Below, in pieces: positions 5,614 to 7,784 of a DNA stretch of 7,784 bases (position 1 is its first letter; every line of letters starts with the position of its first letter). Position numbers and translations under genes: made by a program. Below the pieces are notes generated by a model. It saw only the letters and a program-made list of their open reading frames with translations, did no database searches and was not told where the DNA came from. The stretch spans positions 1 through 7,784 of the forward strand of contig JAISIQ010000046.1 of assembly GCA_031261945.1 (NCBI GenBank), written 5' to 3'. Origin of the DNA: Methanobrevibacter sp. (GTDB lineage Archaea > Methanobacteriota > Methanobacteria > Methanobacteriales > Methanobacteriaceae).

Positions 5614-6438
5614 TTAGTTTTCAGTCTCCAAATCAACAATTAATCCAAGTAAATCTGATTGAGTTATAATGCCTACAACCTGATCCTTATCATTAATAAC
5701 AGGATAACCATTATATCCTGTTTCTAACATATCGGCTGCAACATCAGCTATTGTGGATTTACTATGGATTTTTTTAACATTAGATGACATGACCTCTTCA
5801 ACTAACAAATTTTTTATTTGTGCCTGTTTATGATTATCCGGAACATATTTTCTAAATGAAATTAATGCCCTAGCTATATCTTTAGATGTTAAAATACCTG
5901 CTAATTCATTATTTTCAGTGATTAGAAGTCTTCCAATATTAGATTCTAAAATAATACGTCTTGCATGAACAAGACGATCTTGAATAGAAACAGAAATTAA
6001 TTCACTACTCATTATATCTTCAACTAATATTTTTTCATAAGCTTTACCTTTACATAAATCAATAAAGTCAGATTTTGTGATGACTCCAACTACTTCTCCA
6101 TTAGAAGTAACTGGCAATGCACCAATATTTTTTTCAAGAATCAGTTTAGCGGCATCAGTAATTTCCATATTACCTTCAGCAGTTATAACATCTTTTATCA
6201 TTAAAGTAGATATATGGAAATGAGATGGAGCTAAGTTTCCATATTTAGAAGATCCGAGTTTTGTAGCTATGTCTTTTTCTGCAACTATTCCAACTAATTC
6301 TTTTTCATGGTTTTCATTAGTGTTAACAACTGGTAAACGAGATATATTATGCTTTTCCATTAATCGTAGACCATCACAAATATTTTGATCTTTATCAATA
6401 GTAATTATATCTTCAGACATTAAATTTTTAATTTGCAT
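5614..6438 (-). CDS. Four-CBS-domain protein (second of tandem pair)
   Basis: The protein consists almost wholly of four CBS motifs, at about 4-62 (MSEDIITIDKD to GIVAEKDIA), 78-129 (LMIKDVITAE to GVITKSDFIDL), 139-192 (EDIMSSELISV to GILTSKDIARAL) and 213-270 (EEVMSSNVKKI to GIITQSDLLGL). Such domains pair into Bateman modules that typically bind AMP, ATP or S-adenosylmethionine and regulate an enzyme or transporter. No catalytic, DNA-binding or membrane domain is attached, so it would act as a cytoplasmic sensor through a partner. The start is ATG at 6438 (274 residues). The in-frame GTG at 6447 lies inside the AGGTG ribosome-binding site six bases before that ATG, so it is not the start. 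The first CBS gene ends 48 bases upstream with no T tract between, indicating an operon. The ligand is unknown. Confidence 0.92.
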   Translation of the reverse strand: MQIKNLMSEDIITIDKDQNICDGLRLMEKHNISRLPVVNTNENHEKELVGIVAEKDIATKLGSSKYGNLAPSHFHISTLMIKDVITAEGNMEITDAAKLILEKNIGALPVTSNGEVVGVITKSDFIDLCKGKAYEKILVEDIMSSELISVSIQDRLVHARRIILESNIGRLLITENNELAGILTSKDIARALISFRKYVPDNHKQAQIKNLLVEEVMSSNVKKIHSKSTIADVAADMLETGYNGYPVINDKDQVVGIITQSDLLGLIVDLETEN

Positions 6439-6455
6439 ATTAAACACCTCAAAGT

Positions 6456-6482
6456 ATTTAAATTATTTAAATTATTTGAATT
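6456..6482. repeat. 9-bp tandem repeat, three units, between the CBS genes
   Basis: ATTTAAATT at 6456-6464 and 6465-6473 is followed by ATTTGAATT at 6474-6482. These units fill most of the 48-base spacer. On the minus strand the run contains TATA-like strings. They are so close to the start codon that a transcript from the best-placed copy would lose its ribosome-binding site, so I do not call a promoter. Confidence 0.85.
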
Positions 6483-6486
6483 TTAT

Positions 6487-7428
6487 TTAATTATGAATAG
6501 CTCTTAAAATATCTCTTTCAGTTATTATTCCTATTAATTCATCATTTTTAACAACTGGCACTCCACCAATATTCTTTTCATTTAATAATTCACATAAATC
6601 TCCAACTCTTGTTAAAGGTTCAACAGAAATAACCTCTTTAGACATTATTTCAGAGATTTTTCCATTTAAAACATCTACTCCACTTTCAGATCTCATTTTA
6701 TTAAATAATTTGCTATCTCCAAAGAATTTCAAAATATCATGAGAAGTAAGCATACCTACTAATTTTTCTTCTTCAGGATTAGCAGAATCTAATTTTTTAC
6801 CAATTATTGCGATTCTACGTAGTTTATTTCTAACCATTATTTTAGAAGCTCCTTCTATCGGTGTTCCCTGAGTAGTTGTAATTAAATTTTTACTCATAAA
6901 GTCCCCTACCAATTCATCAGTTAAAACTCCTGCCATAGCTAATCCAAAATCTCTTTCAGTTATGATTCCAATGACTTTATTAGCTTCATCTACAATAGGA
7001 ATAGCCCCTACATTATTATCTATCATTATTTTTATTGATTCAGTTATAGAATCTTTGTGAGTCAGGAACTTAACATCTCGAGTCATTATTTCCCTTACAG
7101 ATTCATTAATAGCTGCTAAAAAATTATCATCGTATTTCTCTTCCATAATATTAAATTTATCTCCACCACCAAGGAAGTTTAGAATATCCATAGATGTTAC
7201 TATGCCCAATAACTTTCCAGAACCAGGGTCTGTAATAGGAAGTCTTCTGAAATTGTGGGTTACCATTATTTCAGCAGCTTCTTTAATAGTAGTGCTTAAT
7301 GGAATAGATATTACTTCTTTAGAAGCTAAAGTCATTATATCCCCTTCATGTTCAGAAACTCTTGTTTCATGTTCGATAGATCCACGCTCCATGGATTTTC
7401 TTACATTTATAGCATTTCTATCTTTCAT
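6487..7428 (-). CDS. Four-CBS-domain protein (first of tandem pair)
   Basis: A 313-residue protein with a charged 29-residue N-terminal extension and then four CBS motifs: about 30-86 (DIMTLASKEVISIP to GIVTSMDILNFL), 112-167 (EIMTRDVKFLT to GIITERDFGLAM), 175-238 (DFMSKNLITTT to GMLTSHDILKFFG) and 259-311 (EIMSKEVISVE to GIITERDILRAI). Older annotations often label such proteins IMP dehydrogenase-related, but no dehydrogenase barrel is present. The expected role is sensing an adenylate or similar ligand as two Bateman modules. The linkers after the first and third motifs (each with GDxxxFN/LFN-like sequence) suggest internal duplication of a two-CBS unit. ATG at 7428 follows GAGGTG by six bases, a strong start. 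Its upstream region carries several repeats and a TATA box. The second CBS gene follows in the same direction. Confidence 0.93.
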   Translation of the reverse strand: MKDRNAINVRKSMERGSIEHETRVSEHEGDIMTLASKEVISIPLSTTIKEAAEIMVTHNFRRLPITDPGSGKLLGIVTSMDILNFLGGGDKFNIMEEKYDDNFLAAINESVREIMTRDVKFLTHKDSITESIKIMIDNNVGAIPIVDEANKVIGIITERDFGLAMAGVLTDELVGDFMSKNLITTTQGTPIEGASKIMVRNKLRRIAIIGKKLDSANPEEEKLVGMLTSHDILKFFGDSKLFNKMRSESGVDVLNGKISEIMSKEVISVEPLTRVGDLCELLNEKNIGGVPVVKNDELIGIITERDILRAIHN

Positions 7429-7462
7429 TTTCTACACCTCGAGAATAGCTATTTCTTTTCAT

Positions 7463-7486
7463 TATGTTATCACCATATGTTATCAC
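7463..7486 (-). promoter_or_regulatory. Direct repeat GTGATAACATA x2 in the CBS leader
   Basis: Read on the minus strand, GTGATAACATA occurs twice (7476-7486 and 7463-7473) at a 13-base period, 35-58 bases before the start codon. The pair is flanked on both sides by the palindrome AATAGCTATT (7487-7496 and 7444-7453). It lies downstream of the predicted transcription start, so it could be a repressor site or an RNA leader element. Confidence 0.6.
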
Positions 7487-7520
7487 AATAGCTATTTATT
7501 TGAATCTCTGATAATAGTTC

Positions 7521-7562
7521 ATTTATAATAAATTGTTAAATAATTGTTAAACAAATTGTTAA
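7521..7562 (-). promoter_or_regulatory. TATA box and three phased TTAACAATT sites upstream of the CBS operon
   Basis: On the minus strand TTATTATAAAT (7521-7531) is a plausible TATA box, predicting a start near 7500. Directly upstream, TTAACAATT occurs three times (plus-strand AATTGTTAA at 7531-7539, 7542-7550 and 7554-7562) at 11- and 12-base steps, close to one helical turn. A looser copy, AATTTGTTAAT, is at 7580-7590. Repeats on one face of the helix next to a TATA box suit an activator or other DNA-binding protein. The regulator is unknown. Confidence 0.5.
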
Positions 7563-7616
7563 CTAATTTACTAACTATTAATTTGTTAATATTCACTGTT
7601 TGTTATTATTTGCTAC

Positions 7617-7652
7617 TTTATTCAATGTTTTATTCGATGTTTTATTCAATAT
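7617..7652 (-). repeat. 12-bp tandem repeat, three units, at the queE stop codon
   Basis: On the plus strand the units TTTATTCAATGT, TTTATTCGATGT and TTTATTCAATAT run without gaps. On the coding strand each unit contains GAATAA. Because the period is a multiple of three, the queE frame meets three TAA codons in a row, at 7642-7644, 7630-7632 and 7618-7620. Confidence 0.9.
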
Positions 7653-7784
7653 CTAAAATTTTATGAACTTGAGGAATCAAAAAAACACTATTATATTTTC
7701 CAATAAGTTCAGAAAACTCAAATAGCTTGTTTTTATGATTTTGCCATTGGTTCAGAGGACTTGATGGTTGAATTACAATAGGAA
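7642..7784 (-). CDS. queE: 7-carboxy-7-deazaguanine synthase-like C-terminus (truncated by the window)
   Basis: The minus-strand frame entering at base 7782 is open for 46 residues to a TAA at 7642-7644. It begins PIVIQPSSPLNQW and ends FLIPQVHKILDIE. The ending PQVHKxLxI preceded by a short strand, and the P-I-hydrophobic-QP opening, match the C-terminus of QueE, the radical-SAM enzyme that forms 7-carboxy-7-deazaguanine, in archaea a step toward archaeosine in tRNA. The catalytic CxxxCxxC region is not in the window, so the call rests on this tail alone. The first CBS gene begins 213 bases downstream on the same strand. The last codons lie in a 12-bp tandem repeat that supplies extra stop codons. 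Confidence 0.75.
   Translation of the reverse strand, partial: PIVIQPSSPLNQWQNHKNKLFEFSELIGKYNSVFLIPQVHKILDIE

Larger units (their letters stand above)
264..7496. repeat. Dispersed palindrome AATAGCTATT
   Basis: Exact copies start at 264, 791, 1681, 1855, 7444 and 7487. One-mismatch copies start at 2123, 2214 and 3931. The TAGCTA core alone occurs 21 times by my count, whereas the composition-matched AAGCTT occurs about four times. Five of the six exact copies are in non-coding DNA although that is only about one sixth of the window. The entry spans the first to last exact copy; the sites are separate short palindromes, not one element. Confidence 0.85.

Noticed and set aside
6445..6447. GTG at 6447 as the start of the second CBS protein
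   Set aside because: It is part of the AGGTG ribosome-binding site of the ATG nine bases downstream.
7202..7528. Plus-strand ORF of 108 codons
   Set aside because: It lies opposite the well-supported first CBS gene and its promoter, and shows no recognisable protein features.
7463..7652. CRISPR-like array from the clustered short repeats upstream of the CBS operon and at the queE end
   Set aside because: Units are 9-12 bp, differ from one another and have no unique spacers of regular size.

Overview
The window looks like chromosomal DNA of a very AT-rich methanogenic archaeon, most likely order Methanobacteriales and probably Methanobrevibacter or a close relative. The case rests on archaeal-type Nop5 and fibrillarin, a fused archaeal CoaBC, the C-terminus of a QueE-type enzyme (archaeosine pathway), tandem-CBS proteins of the kind common in methanogens, Shine-Dalgarno sequences of the GGAGGTG type, TATA-like boxes and oligo-T tracts. 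The genus is inferred from composition and protein style, not from a database match.

Layout. Plus strand: the C-terminal part of Nop5 (1-789) is followed by fibrillarin flpA (885-1556); together these are core proteins of the box C/D RNA-guided 2'-O-methylation complex. A 673-base convergent spacer (1557-2229) holds no protein gene. It does contain a GC-rich island with a strong two-part stem placed just behind a good archaeal TATA box, my best candidate for an undescribed small RNA. Minus strand, read from the right edge: the end of queE (7784-7642), a four-CBS protein (7428-6487), a second four-CBS protein (6438-5614), prephenate dehydratase pheA (5546-4725), a membrane-anchored protein with an acidic and Pro/Ser/Thr-rich tail (4656-4006), a PsbP-like lipoprotein (3975-3430) and coaBC (3399-2230).

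How they work together. The right side mixes metabolism (phenylalanine, coenzyme A, 7-deazaguanine) with likely nucleotide-sensing CBS proteins and two cell-surface proteins. Spacers of 30-68 bases on one strand suggest partial co-transcription, with internal promoters likely before the first CBS gene and the membrane protein.

Main points of interest: (1) two genes, pheA and the membrane protein, appear to start at ATA and ATT behind good Shine-Dalgarno sequences; (2) the palindrome AATAGCTATT recurs far above expectation and mostly outside genes; (3) the small-RNA candidate; (4) layered repeats in the promoter and leader of the first CBS gene; (5) many short tandem duplications, including one that gives queE three in-frame stop codons and one inside a signal peptide.
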